From NCBI RefSeq assembly GCF_000367365.1, contig NZ_BARF01000025.1, forward strand, positions 186,001-250,000: a DNA stretch of 64,000 nucleotides, read 5' to 3'. The notes beneath the pieces were generated by a model that was not told the DNA's origin, did not search any database, and worked only from the letters and a program-made list of their open reading frames with translations. Below are positions 28,658-36,947 of this stretch, piece after piece. The position numbers and the translations under genes were made by a program. Numbering within the stretch: position 1 is the first letter of the stretch; each line of letters starts with the position of its first letter. Source of the DNA: Streptomyces prunicolor NBRC 13075 (GTDB lineage Bacteria; Actinomycetota; Actinomycetes; Streptomycetales; Streptomycetaceae).

Positions 28658-30184
28658 GTGACCGACACCCCGCACACCGACGTCCTCATCGTGGGCAGCG
28701 GCATCATGGGTTCCGTGGTGGCCCGGCTGCTGCGGGAGAGCGATCCGGGGCTGGGCATCACGATGGTCGACGGCGGCAGCGCGATCGGCGAGGCGCCTGG
28801 GCTGCATCTGCACGACGTCACCGACCCGGCCCTCTGGTCGCGGTACAACGAGCGGGTCGAATCCGGCATCCAGGGCATGTACACCGGCGCCGAGGTGGTG
28901 CGCGAGGTCGCGGACAGCCTCGCCGGTCTGGCGCCCGGCATGTTCCACGCGCTGGCCTTCGGCGAGGACGCCGAGGCGATGCCCTCGACCGCGTTCGCGT
29001 GGAACGCGGGCGGCATGGGCGTCCACTGGACCGCCGCGACACCGTGGCCGGCCGGTCCCGAGGTCTTCGACTTCGGCGACCCGGCCCGCTGGGCGGCCGA
29101 CCTGGACACCGCGCGCCGCCTGCTCGCCGTCTCCCCCTCCCCCATCGGCCCGACCGAGGTCGGCCGGACCGTCCTCGACGTCCTGCGCCGCCGCTACGAC
29201 GGTACCGCGCCCGCCGACCGGCGCCCGCAGCCGATGCCCATGGCCGTCACACCGACGGGTTCGGGCCCCATGCCCCGCACGGCACCGGGGACGATCTTCC
29301 CGGCGATCGCGGCGGGCGGCGACCCGACGTTCACGCTGCTGACGGGGACCCTTGCGACCCGGTTGCTCGTCTCGGACGGCCGGGCCACCGGCGCCCGGCT
29401 GCGCCGAGTCTCCGACGGCAAGGAGTCCGCACTCCACGCGGACACCGTGATCGTGTGCGCCGACGCGCTGCGCACCCCGCAACTGCTCTTCGCCTCGGGC
29501 ATCCGGCCCGAGGCGCTGGGCCGGTATCTCAACGAGCACGCGTTCATCACCGCCCAAGTCCTGCTGGATCTCGACCGGTTCGGCATCGCCCTGGACGACC
29601 TGCCCCTCCCCCGCACCGGCGAGTTCAGCACGGACTCGCTGTGGCTGCCGCAGAACGGGCCGGACCAGCCGTTCCACGGCCAGATCATGAACCGGACGTA
29701 CGTCGACGAGGACGGGCGTCCCCTCGCCCACGCCGTGGGACTGGCGCTGCTCGTCCCCGTCGAGTCACGCCCCGAACACCGGCTCGTCTTCTCGGAGTCG
29801 GAGACCGACCTCGCCGGACTGCCGCGCATCGGCGTCGAGTTCGCCTACTCCGACACCGACCGCGCGCTGATCGACCGGGGACTCGCCGAAGTCCGTGCGC
29901 TGGCCGAGGAGTTCGGCCCCTTCGACCCCGCCAGCGAACTCGCCCTGCTCCCGCCCGGCTCGTCCCTGCACCTGACCGGCACCGTCCGCTCGGGCACCGC
30001 CGACGACGGAACCAGCGTGTGCGACCCGGACGGCCGGGTGTGGGGCTTCGACAACCTGTACGTCGCCGGCACCGGCGTGATCCCCACCCCGATGGCCGCC
30101 AACGTGACACTGACCGGCGCGGTGACGGCCGTACGGGCCGCCCGGGCCGTCACCACCCGCACCGCGCCGCTCGCCGCGCACTGA
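28658..30184 (+). CDS. GMC-family FAD oxidoreductase (pyranose/glycoside 3-oxidase-like)
   Basis: A protein of 508 residues. FAD is bound by VLIVGSGIMGSVVA at the N-terminus. The C-terminal half ends with a LHLTGTVRSG segment carrying a candidate catalytic His and VAGTGVIPTPMAANVTLTGA carrying the paired Asn, the arrangement of pyranose oxidases and bacterial glycoside 3-oxidases. No signal peptide, so the enzyme is cytoplasmic. Following sugar import genes and preceding a TIM-barrel isomerase-like gene, it likely oxidises a ring hydroxyl of an imported glycoside to a keto sugar. Substrate and position are inferred, not shown. Confidence 0.82.
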   Translation: MTDTPHTDVLIVGSGIMGSVVARLLRESDPGLGITMVDGGSAIGEAPGLHLHDVTDPALWSRYNERVESGIQGMYTGAEVVREVADSLAGLAPGMFHALAFGEDAEAMPSTAFAWNAGGMGVHWTAATPWPAGPEVFDFGDPARWAADLDTARRLLAVSPSPIGPTEVGRTVLDVLRRRYDGTAPADRRPQPMPMAVTPTGSGPMPRTAPGTIFPAIAAGGDPTFTLLTGTLATRLLVSDGRATGARLRRVSDGKESALHADTVIVCADALRTPQLLFASGIRPEALGRYLNEHAFITAQVLLDLDRFGIALDDLPLPRTGEFSTDSLWLPQNGPDQPFHGQIMNRTYVDEDGRPLAHAVGLALLVPVESRPEHRLVFSESETDLAGLPRIGVEFAYSDTDRALIDRGLAEVRALAEEFGPFDPASELALLPPGSSLHLTGTVRSGTADDGTSVCDPDGRVWGFDNLYVAGTGVIPTPMAANVTLTGAVTAVRAARAVTTRTAPLAAH

Positions 30185-30215
30185 AAGGAAGCCCAACCGT
30201 GAAGGAAGCCCGGAC

Positions 30216-30827
30216 GTGATCAACATCGTGAAGGAATACCGCGTGGCGCTGCCGGCGTGGATCGACGACGAGCTGGCCGACGTGCCCGCCGTCGTCCCCG
30301 GCCGCGAGGACCGGATGCGCCTCGTGCACCGGCTCGCGGACCGCAACTGGCGGGAGGGCAACGGCGGTCCGTTCGCGGCCCTCGTCGCCGAGCGCGACAC
30401 CGGCCGGATCGTCTCGGTGGGCGTGAACGTCGTTCTCGCCTCCGGAGTCTCCAGCGCACACGCGGAGGTCGTGGCACTCGGCCTGGCCCAAATGGCCACC
30501 GGCGGCTGGGACTTGGGCGCCACCGGCCTCCCGTCCCACGAGCTGGTCGTCAACTGGCGCCCCTGCGTGCAGTGTTACGGCGCCACCCTGTGGTCCGGAG
30601 TGCGCACTCTGGTGGTCGCGGGCGAGGGCCCGGAGCTGGAGGAGATCACCACGTTCGACGAGGGCCCGCTCGGCGCGGACTGGGCCGAGCAGTTCGAGGC
30701 ACGTGGCATCGAGGTCGTAGGAGACGTGCTCCGCGACGAGGCGCTGGCCGTGTTCCGCGACTACCGCAAGGCCGTGGACGAGGCGGACGGCATCGTCGTC
30801 TACAACGCGCGCGGAGGTACGGCATGA
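30216..30827 (+). CDS. Nucleoside/CMP-deaminase-family zinc protein
   Basis: A protein of 203 residues with the deaminase zinc motifs SSAHAEVVALGL (HAE: ligand plus catalytic Glu) and RPCVQCYGATLWSG (PCxxC). It matches the guanine-deaminase/tRNA-adenosine-deaminase-like branch, with an extra N-terminal segment and a longer C-terminus. Placed inside a sugar-oxidation operon and overlapping the next gene by ATGA, it may act on the base or amino part released from a glycoside. An amino-sugar or nucleoside substrate would explain it. Start GTG 30216; the leader has a near-duplicate GAAGGAAGCCC. Confidence 0.8.
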   Translation: MINIVKEYRVALPAWIDDELADVPAVVPGREDRMRLVHRLADRNWREGNGGPFAALVAERDTGRIVSVGVNVVLASGVSSAHAEVVALGLAQMATGGWDLGATGLPSHELVVNWRPCVQCYGATLWSGVRTLVVAGEGPELEEITTFDEGPLGADWAEQFEARGIEVVGDVLRDEALAVFRDYRKAVDEADGIVVYNARGGTA

Positions 30828-31750
30828 CCCCGCGCTTCGCGACCGACGTCGTCACCTTCTACCACCCGGACTTCTGGGATCTCCCCTCCGCGGACGCCGT
30901 ACGCGCGTGGGCGCTGGCGCACCCCGAGCTGTTCTGGGCGCGGGTGATGGACGCACTGGACGAGGCCGGCGTCACGGGCATCGAACTCACCTTCGCGCCC
31001 GGGGACATCGAGTCGGCGCTGCGGGCGTTCGGCAGCGCGCAGGGCTTCCGCCGCGAGCTGGTGTCCCGTGGGCTGGCCGTCGTGAGCGCGTTCGTCGCCG
31101 GGGAGGACAGCCCCGACTGGCGGGACGCCGGCAACCTGTCCGCGATCGTCGCCGACGCCGAGCGGCGCGCGGCCTTCCTCGTAGACGTGGGGGCCGAACT
31201 CCTCGTCGCGGGCCTCCCGATGCGCACGACGTTCGGGGCCCGGCCGCCCCTCTTCGTCGACGCCCCGTACATGACCCGCATGGCCGACATCGCCCACGCG
31301 GTGGGCGAGGCCGTCTCGCGGCAGGGCGTGCGGCTCGCCTTCCATACGGAGTCCAACAGCACGCTCTGGTACGAGCGCGACATCGACCTGTTCATGTCCT
31401 TCACCGATCCGCGCTACGTCTGGCTGTGCCCCGACTCCTGCCACATCGCGCTCGGCGGCGGCGACCCGGTGGCCGTGGCACGCCGTCACGCGCGGCGCGT
31501 CGCGCTGGCGCACTGGAAGGACGCCGTCAGGCCGATCGACGTGGAACTCACCATCGACGAGACGGTCTTCGCCCAACAGCAGCCCTATATGGCCGAGTTG
31601 GGCTCGGGCATCGTCGACTGGAAGGGCTGGGCCGACGCCATGTCCCGTACACCCGGCGCCGACACGGTGCTCATCGAGCTGGACGAGGCCGCCGATCCGG
31701 TCGCCGCGTTGCTGGCGGGGAGGGCGGTGGCGTCGTCGGTGCTGCCGTGA
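30824..31750 (+). CDS. Sugar phosphate isomerase/epimerase-like TIM barrel
   Basis: A protein of 308 residues of the xylose-isomerase-like superfamily: GVTGIELTFAPG early, LAFHTESNSTLW with candidate metal ligands, CPDSCHIALGGGDPV (Asp/His ligands), and VLIELDEA (Glu ligand) near the end. ATG 30824 has GGAGG seven bases upstream and overlaps the deaminase stop. Related proteins isomerise keto sugars or take part in C-glycoside cleavage beside GMC oxidases, which fits this operon. No signal peptide. Confidence 0.82.
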   Translation: MTPRFATDVVTFYHPDFWDLPSADAVRAWALAHPELFWARVMDALDEAGVTGIELTFAPGDIESALRAFGSAQGFRRELVSRGLAVVSAFVAGEDSPDWRDAGNLSAIVADAERRAAFLVDVGAELLVAGLPMRTTFGARPPLFVDAPYMTRMADIAHAVGEAVSRQGVRLAFHTESNSTLWYERDIDLFMSFTDPRYVWLCPDSCHIALGGGDPVAVARRHARRVALAHWKDAVRPIDVELTIDETVFAQQQPYMAELGSGIVDWKGWADAMSRTPGADTVLIELDEAADPVAALLAGRAVASSVLP

Positions 31751-31799
31751 CCGGTGGCACAACTGCCGTGGCGGAACGGTCACTTGATACGATCCGATC

Positions 31800-33044
31800 A
31801 TGCTGCGCCTGGTGGATGTTCCTGGGTACGTACGCTTCTGGACCGCCTCCGCGATCTCGTCGTTCGGCTCACAGATCACCGGACTGGCGCTGCAGATCCT
31901 CACCGCCGTCACGCTGAGCGCGTCCGCCACGGAGGTGGGTCTGGTCAGCGCGGCCCGCTGGGCGCCGTATCTGCTCTTCGGGCTCGTGGCCGGGGTGCTG
32001 GTGGACCGTTCCCGGCGCAAGCCGGTCATGGTCGCCATGGATCTCGGCCGGGCCGTTCTCCTCGGCGCGATCCCACTGCTGTACGCGCTGGACCGGCTCG
32101 GCATCGCCGCACTGTGCGTGTGTGTCTTCGCCTTCGGGCTGCTCTGTCTGTTCTTCGAGGCCGCCAACCACTCCTACGTCCCGCAGCTGGTCCCCAAGGA
32201 ACTCCTCAACGCGGGCTATGCCCGGCTGGGACAGGCCGACGCGGCGGCGGGGTCGACCGGGCCACTGATCGCCGGAGTGCTGATCAAGCTGGTAGGCGCG
32301 CCGCTGGCCGTACTCGTGGACGCCGTGAGCTATCTGGCGTCCGGCCTGCTGCTCGCCTCGGTGCGGGCCCACGACCCCGTTCCCGACCGAGGCGCGCGGC
32401 GCAGTCTCGTGACCGAACTGCGCGAGGGCGTGGCCTGGGTCTACCGCCATCGGACCTTGGCGTCCATCGCGCTGACCTCGCACCTGATGCTCCTGTTCAA
32501 CACCGTCGTCAGCACGGTCTTCGTGGTCTTCGCCCTGCGTGAGCTGAGGATCGGGGACTTCGGCCTGGGTGTGACGTACGCCTGCGCGGGCCTCGGTGGA
32601 GTGCTCGGCGGTGCGTTCTCGGCACGCGCGGCGCGGAGGTTCGACGTCGCCGCCGTCCTGATCGCGGGCCGTCTCGTCGCCGCCGTCGGCTGGCTGCCGC
32701 TGGTCCTCGCCCAGCGCGGACCGTGGGCCCTGGTCTCGGTGTCGCTGGCCTTCTTCGTGGTCTCCGGCGCCATCTCGCTCGAAAGCCCGGTCGAGATGAG
32801 CTACCGCCAGGCGGTCACGCCCGAGCGGCTGCGGGGCCGGATGAACGCCACGATCCGCTCGTTCAACTGGGGAATGGTCGCGATCGGTGCCCCGCTGGGC
32901 GGACTCCTCGCCGACCACGTCGGCTACCGGTTCGCCCTGTGGGTGGGCCTGTCCGGAGCGGTCCTCCAGGCACTCCTGCTCGCCGTGTCCCGCACCCGGG
33001 AGGCCCGCGACACCGACGAGGTCGAGCCTCTCGTACGTACCTGA
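31800..33044 (+). CDS. MFS transporter (EntS-like exporter subgroup)
   Basis: A protein of 414 residues with about 12 hydrophobic helices. The loop GVLVDRSRRKPVMVAMDLGRA after helix 2 is the MFS motif A, and PERLRGRMNATIRSFNWG in the second half is typical of the enterobactin-exporter-like MFS subgroup. It is probably a drug or metabolite exporter. It lies 50 bp after the isomerase-like gene, close enough for co-transcription, but the exporter type argues against a role in the uptake operon. Confidence 0.88.
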   Translation: MLRLVDVPGYVRFWTASAISSFGSQITGLALQILTAVTLSASATEVGLVSAARWAPYLLFGLVAGVLVDRSRRKPVMVAMDLGRAVLLGAIPLLYALDRLGIAALCVCVFAFGLLCLFFEAANHSYVPQLVPKELLNAGYARLGQADAAAGSTGPLIAGVLIKLVGAPLAVLVDAVSYLASGLLLASVRAHDPVPDRGARRSLVTELREGVAWVYRHRTLASIALTSHLMLLFNTVVSTVFVVFALRELRIGDFGLGVTYACAGLGGVLGGAFSARAARRFDVAAVLIAGRLVAAVGWLPLVLAQRGPWALVSVSLAFFVVSGAISLESPVEMSYRQAVTPERLRGRMNATIRSFNWGMVAIGAPLGGLLADHVGYRFALWVGLSGAVLQALLLAVSRTREARDTDEVEPLVRT

Positions 33045-33129
33045 GCCCGCGGCCCGTTCCACCGAAATGCGGCACAGGGGAAGCAGGGGGATGCTGAGAG
33101 GGCCAACGCACGTCCGAAGGAGGACAGCC

Positions 33130-33312
33130 ATGTCGTTCATGGACAAGGTCAAGGGAATGCTGGGCCAGCACCCCGACCAGGCCAAGCAAGGCGTGGAACG
33201 GGCGGGAGACATGGTCGACAAGCGCACGGGCGGCAAGCACGCCAAGCAGGTCGACATGGCCCAGGACAAGGCCAATGACTTCATCGACCGCGAGAAGCCC
33301 CAACAGCCCTGA
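33130..33312 (+). CDS. MT0933-type antitoxin-like small protein
   Basis: A protein of 60 residues, highly charged: SFMDKVKGMLGQHPDQAKQG, then a VERAGDMVDKRTGGKHAKQVD stretch. This is the pattern of MT0933/Rv0909-like antitoxin family proteins, which are small, Lys-rich and predicted helical. GGAGG stands six bases before the ATG. No toxin gene adjoins it, so antitoxin function is doubtful; orphan copies are common in streptomycetes. Confidence 0.8.
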   Translation: MSFMDKVKGMLGQHPDQAKQGVERAGDMVDKRTGGKHAKQVDMAQDKANDFIDREKPQQP

Positions 33313-33454
33313 CCGCTTCTGTCCCCGTATCGACCGCGATGCGACCGAAGCACACCCCGGAAAGCCCAGAGTTATGTGAAAGGCTTGCGCGCCCGGGTCC
33401 CGATCCGTACATACTCCCCCCACAAGAAGCCACAACTCTGGGGGGAGTTGGCTC

Positions 33455-34507
33455 ATGCAAGGCACGATCGACGGGTTCCGCTATGGCGCGGTGACCCCGG
33501 TGGCGGCCTATCTGATGGCCTGCCTGGGAGGGGCTCTGGGACTGCGCTGCGTGGTGCGGTCCCTGCACAACAGACAGTCGTGGAAGGCGGGTTGGCTCGC
33601 GCTCGGCGCGACGTCGATCGGCAGCGGCATCTGGACGATGCACTTCATCGCGATGATCGGCTTCCAGGTCGAGGAGACCCGGATCGGCTACGACGTCGGC
33701 CTGACGGTGCTGAGTCTGGCCGTGGCGATCGTCGTGGTCGGCATCGGCGTCTTCGCCGTGGGCTACCGGGGCGCCACCGCCGGCACGCTCTCCGCGGCCG
33801 GCGTCATCACCGGATTAGGAGTCGCCGCCATGCACTATCTGGGCATGGCGGCCCTGAAGTTGAACGGCGACATCGAGTACCGGACCAGCACGGTCGCGCT
33901 CTCCGTGGTGATCGCGATCGTCGCCGCCACGGCGGCCCTGTGGGCGGCCGTCTCCATCCGGGGCTTCCTGGCGAGCCTGGGTGCCAGCCTGGTGATGGGC
34001 GTGGCCGTGTCCGGGATGCACTACACGGGCATGGCGGCCGTGAGTGTCCATCTGCACGGCACCGGCGGAGAGTGGACGGGCGACTCGGCCAACTCCATTC
34101 TGCTTCCCATGCTGTTGGGGCCGGCCATCTTCCTGCTGCTGGCCGGGGTCGTCGTGATGTTCGACCCGCTGCTGGTGATGGGCGAGGGCGAATGGGACCG
34201 CTCCTTCGTCCGCCACCGGGTCGGCCCGGACGCGAGCGCCAGACAGCCCGCCCCACGCCCCGACTCGCTCTTCGACACAGCAGACCGCCCGGCGGCCGGC
34301 CGACCGGACCGTTACGAGAGCCCGGCCGCCCCACCGGGCAGCCGCCGGAGCCGGAACACCCACAGGAATCCCACTCGACAGGCCCCGTACGGCAGCCCCG
34401 TGGTGCCACCTCCGGCGACTGCCCGCAGCGCCCACAACACGCCGGCCAACCCCGCACGCGGCCGCCCGGACCCGTACGGGGCACCGCAGCGCCCCGGGGA
34501 GTGGTGA
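33455..34507 (+). CDS. MHYT-domain integral membrane sensor
   Basis: A protein of 350 residues. The first 240 hold seven hydrophobic segments with three MHYT repeats, seen as TMHFIAM, AAMHYLGM and GMHYTGM. These His/Met residues are thought to bind copper and sense O2, CO or NO. The C-terminal 110 residues are Pro/Arg-rich and probably disordered; no GGDEF, EAL or kinase domain follows, so any output partner is separate. GGGGAG stands seven bases before the ATG. Confidence 0.9.
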   Translation: MQGTIDGFRYGAVTPVAAYLMACLGGALGLRCVVRSLHNRQSWKAGWLALGATSIGSGIWTMHFIAMIGFQVEETRIGYDVGLTVLSLAVAIVVVGIGVFAVGYRGATAGTLSAAGVITGLGVAAMHYLGMAALKLNGDIEYRTSTVALSVVIAIVAATAALWAAVSIRGFLASLGASLVMGVAVSGMHYTGMAAVSVHLHGTGGEWTGDSANSILLPMLLGPAIFLLLAGVVVMFDPLLVMGEGEWDRSFVRHRVGPDASARQPAPRPDSLFDTADRPAAGRPDRYESPAAPPGSRRSRNTHRNPTRQAPYGSPVVPPPATARSAHNTPANPARGRPDPYGAPQRPGEW

Positions 34508-34570
34508 CCGACAGCACACACCACGCACCGGGTCACCCATCTTCTGTCACCAAGTCGCTTTACGGCGCGC

Positions 34571-36859
34571 TCAGTTGGGCGCGCCCGGCGGCACCCTCGG
34601 CAGTGGGTCGACCCGCACCGACCCGGCGTCGGCAAGGAACGCCCGGATCAACTCCCCGGCCTCACGCGCCTGTTCGTCGCCCTGGCACCGCAGCTCCGTC
34701 CCGAGCCGCCGCACCGCACCGCGCAGTGACATGCGTACCGGTAAGTGGAGTGCCGTCTCGTCGAGCAGGGTCAGCAGCTGGTTCAGGAGGGTCCAGTCCG
34801 CCGCGTGCTGCACGGCGGCCCCGCCGGGGAGTTCGGCGGGTACCGGGTCGGTACGGCGCCAGGTGGTGGCGAGGAGTGCGTCGACGAGGTCGGTGACACC
34901 GGGCGCCGCGGAGTCGGCGGCATGCTGCCAGGCCACGCGGTTGAGCCGGGCCGGGTCCAACAGGTGCTCCGTGACGAGCGCGGTCGCGACCCGTACGGCC
35001 TCGAAGGGGTCGAAGATCCGCCCGGCAGCCGTGTCGAGGTACTGCTCCGTCCGGTCGTAGCGGATCGCGGGCGGGGTCAGGGTGTCCAACACCGCTCCGG
35101 GCAGGGCGAGTTGCTCGGCCCGGAGGAGTTCGGCGAGTCGGGTCAGCGCCGTGTGCTGGGTGGCCGGGTCGACGGCCTGCGCGCCTCGGCCGTCCTCGCC
35201 CGCGAGGCCGTAGGCGTAGCGCACCCCGCCGACCAGCCGGGCCACGGCCGTCACCTCGTGCCGGTGCAGGAGGTGCAGCAGGACGGCGCGTTCCTCCAGT
35301 TCGCCGGTCTGCCGGTCGGGCGGCAGCACCGCTCGGGAGAATCCGTCCAGCGCGATTCGGCGGACCCGCAGCATCGTCTCCAGCGCCTGGAGGGCGTCCG
35401 GCCCGCTGACCCAGGTCACGGCGTCGGCGTGGGCGGCGTTCGGGCCCTGGGCGTCCTCGTCGGAGAGGTAGGTCAGGCCCGACTCGGCGGCCTGGCGGCG
35501 GAGTTGGGCGAGTGCGCTCTCCTCGTCGGAGGCATCGAACCGTCCGTAGGCGTGCGCGACCAGGAAGTGGTCCCACGGCCCGAGTCCCGTGCCGTACGCG
35601 GCGGACAGGTCGAGGCTGTCCTCCTCCGTGACCTGGATGCGCGCGTGCGGGTAGTCCATGACGGACGGCTCGGGGTGTCCCGTACTGGCGAAGTTGTGCA
35701 TGAAGCCGAGCGCGTGGCCGATCTCGTGGGCGGCGAGCTGGCGCAGCCGGGCGAGCACCAACTCCTCGACGGCGGCGAGCCGTTCGGCCTCGTCCGGGCG
35801 GCCGTACGGTGCGAGCAGGGCCTCGCCGAGCGCGCGGACCTGCTCGACGCGCTGCGAGCCGAGGCGTACCCGGGCGTGCAGGATCTCGCCGGTGCGCGGG
35901 TCGGTCAGGCCCTGGCCGAGGGACCAGCCGCGGCCCGCCCGGTGCACCCAGACCACGCCGTTGACGTCGGGGTCGTACGGGTCGAAGCCGTCGTCGCCGG
36001 GTTCGACCCGGTAGGCGTCGGGGAGTCCGATCCCGGCGAAGGCCTGCCGCCACCAGTTGCCGCCCTCGACGATCGCCGAGCGGAAGGGTTCGGGGACGGC
36101 CGGGTCGATCCGGAAGACGATCGGGGCGCCGCCGGGTTCCGCGCGGAACCGGGGCTGGAGTTTGACCTGGGTGCTCGCCCGGCCGACGAGGCCGTGGTCG
36201 GCGTATCCGATGGCGTAGCCGCCCGAGGCGGGGTGGTAGCGCCGGACGGGCAGCGGGGAGGCGGGCAGGCGCAGCAGGTTCAGCTGCTGGACGACGGTGA
36301 GGGCGCGCGGGTCGGCGGCGACGGCCCGGACCGCCGAACCGCGGCCGGGGCCACGGAAGGTGAGCAGCGCGGGCAGCCGGACGGCGGTGGGCCCGGAGCG
36401 GCTGTCGGCGACGAGCGGGACGCTGGTGGACGCGTCGACCGTGTAGTCGCCCTGCTCGCGCGCGTACAGGTGCTCGGCGATCCCGTCGTGGTCTGCGAGG
36501 ACGAGCCCGGTGGCGTCCACGACCGCGGCGCCGTTCTCCTCGCGCAGCACGGGCCCGCTCCACAGCACGGACAGCGCGAACGACTCGTTTCCGGCCCGTA
36601 CGGCGGCCGCGTCGCCGGAGGTCAGGAAGTGCTTGTTGCGGACGACGAACAGGACCCGGTCGCCGACCCGGCGGAACTCCGCGAGCCAGGTCCGGCCCGC
36701 CTTCCCCCGGTCCAGCCAGAGCTCGCTGGAGCCCAGGCCCTGGGAGAGGGAGACGGAGAGGAGGAAGGGTTCGTCGAAGTGACGGATGCCCAACAGCAGC
36801 CGGTCCGACCGGAGTTCGGGGTCGGGGATCAGATCGATGAAGTCGGCTTCGCCGGGCAT
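34571..36859 (-). CDS. Zinc-dependent metalloprotease (DUF5117/DUF4953 type metzincin)
   Basis: A protein of 762 residues. The zinc site HEIGHALGFMHN (HExxHxxGxxH) is followed by SVMDYP, the Met-turn, as in metzincins of the DUF4953 group. The N-terminal 200 residues match the DUF5117-like beta-rich region. There is no signal peptide or lipobox, although many relatives are secreted, so a cytoplasmic site or non-classical export must be assumed. Substrate unknown. It is divergent from the metallophosphoesterase, 88 bp apart. Confidence 0.87.
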   Translation of the reverse strand: MPGEADFIDLIPDPELRSDRLLLGIRHFDEPFLLSVSLSQGLGSSELWLDRGKAGRTWLAEFRRVGDRVLFVVRNKHFLTSGDAAAVRAGNESFALSVLWSGPVLREENGAAVVDATGLVLADHDGIAEHLYAREQGDYTVDASTSVPLVADSRSGPTAVRLPALLTFRGPGRGSAVRAVAADPRALTVVQQLNLLRLPASPLPVRRYHPASGGYAIGYADHGLVGRASTQVKLQPRFRAEPGGAPIVFRIDPAVPEPFRSAIVEGGNWWRQAFAGIGLPDAYRVEPGDDGFDPYDPDVNGVVWVHRAGRGWSLGQGLTDPRTGEILHARVRLGSQRVEQVRALGEALLAPYGRPDEAERLAAVEELVLARLRQLAAHEIGHALGFMHNFASTGHPEPSVMDYPHARIQVTEEDSLDLSAAYGTGLGPWDHFLVAHAYGRFDASDEESALAQLRRQAAESGLTYLSDEDAQGPNAAHADAVTWVSGPDALQALETMLRVRRIALDGFSRAVLPPDRQTGELEERAVLLHLLHRHEVTAVARLVGGVRYAYGLAGEDGRGAQAVDPATQHTALTRLAELLRAEQLALPGAVLDTLTPPAIRYDRTEQYLDTAAGRIFDPFEAVRVATALVTEHLLDPARLNRVAWQHAADSAAPGVTDLVDALLATTWRRTDPVPAELPGGAAVQHAADWTLLNQLLTLLDETALHLPVRMSLRGAVRRLGTELRCQGDEQAREAGELIRAFLADAGSVRVDPLPRVPPGAPN

Positions 36860-36947
36860 GCGGGGGCCTTTCGGTTGAGCAACGTCGAGTTGATGTTGTC
36901 AGGCCCCTGCCTCTCACCCCGCGTTGGCTCGTTGTTACGGTGCACCG

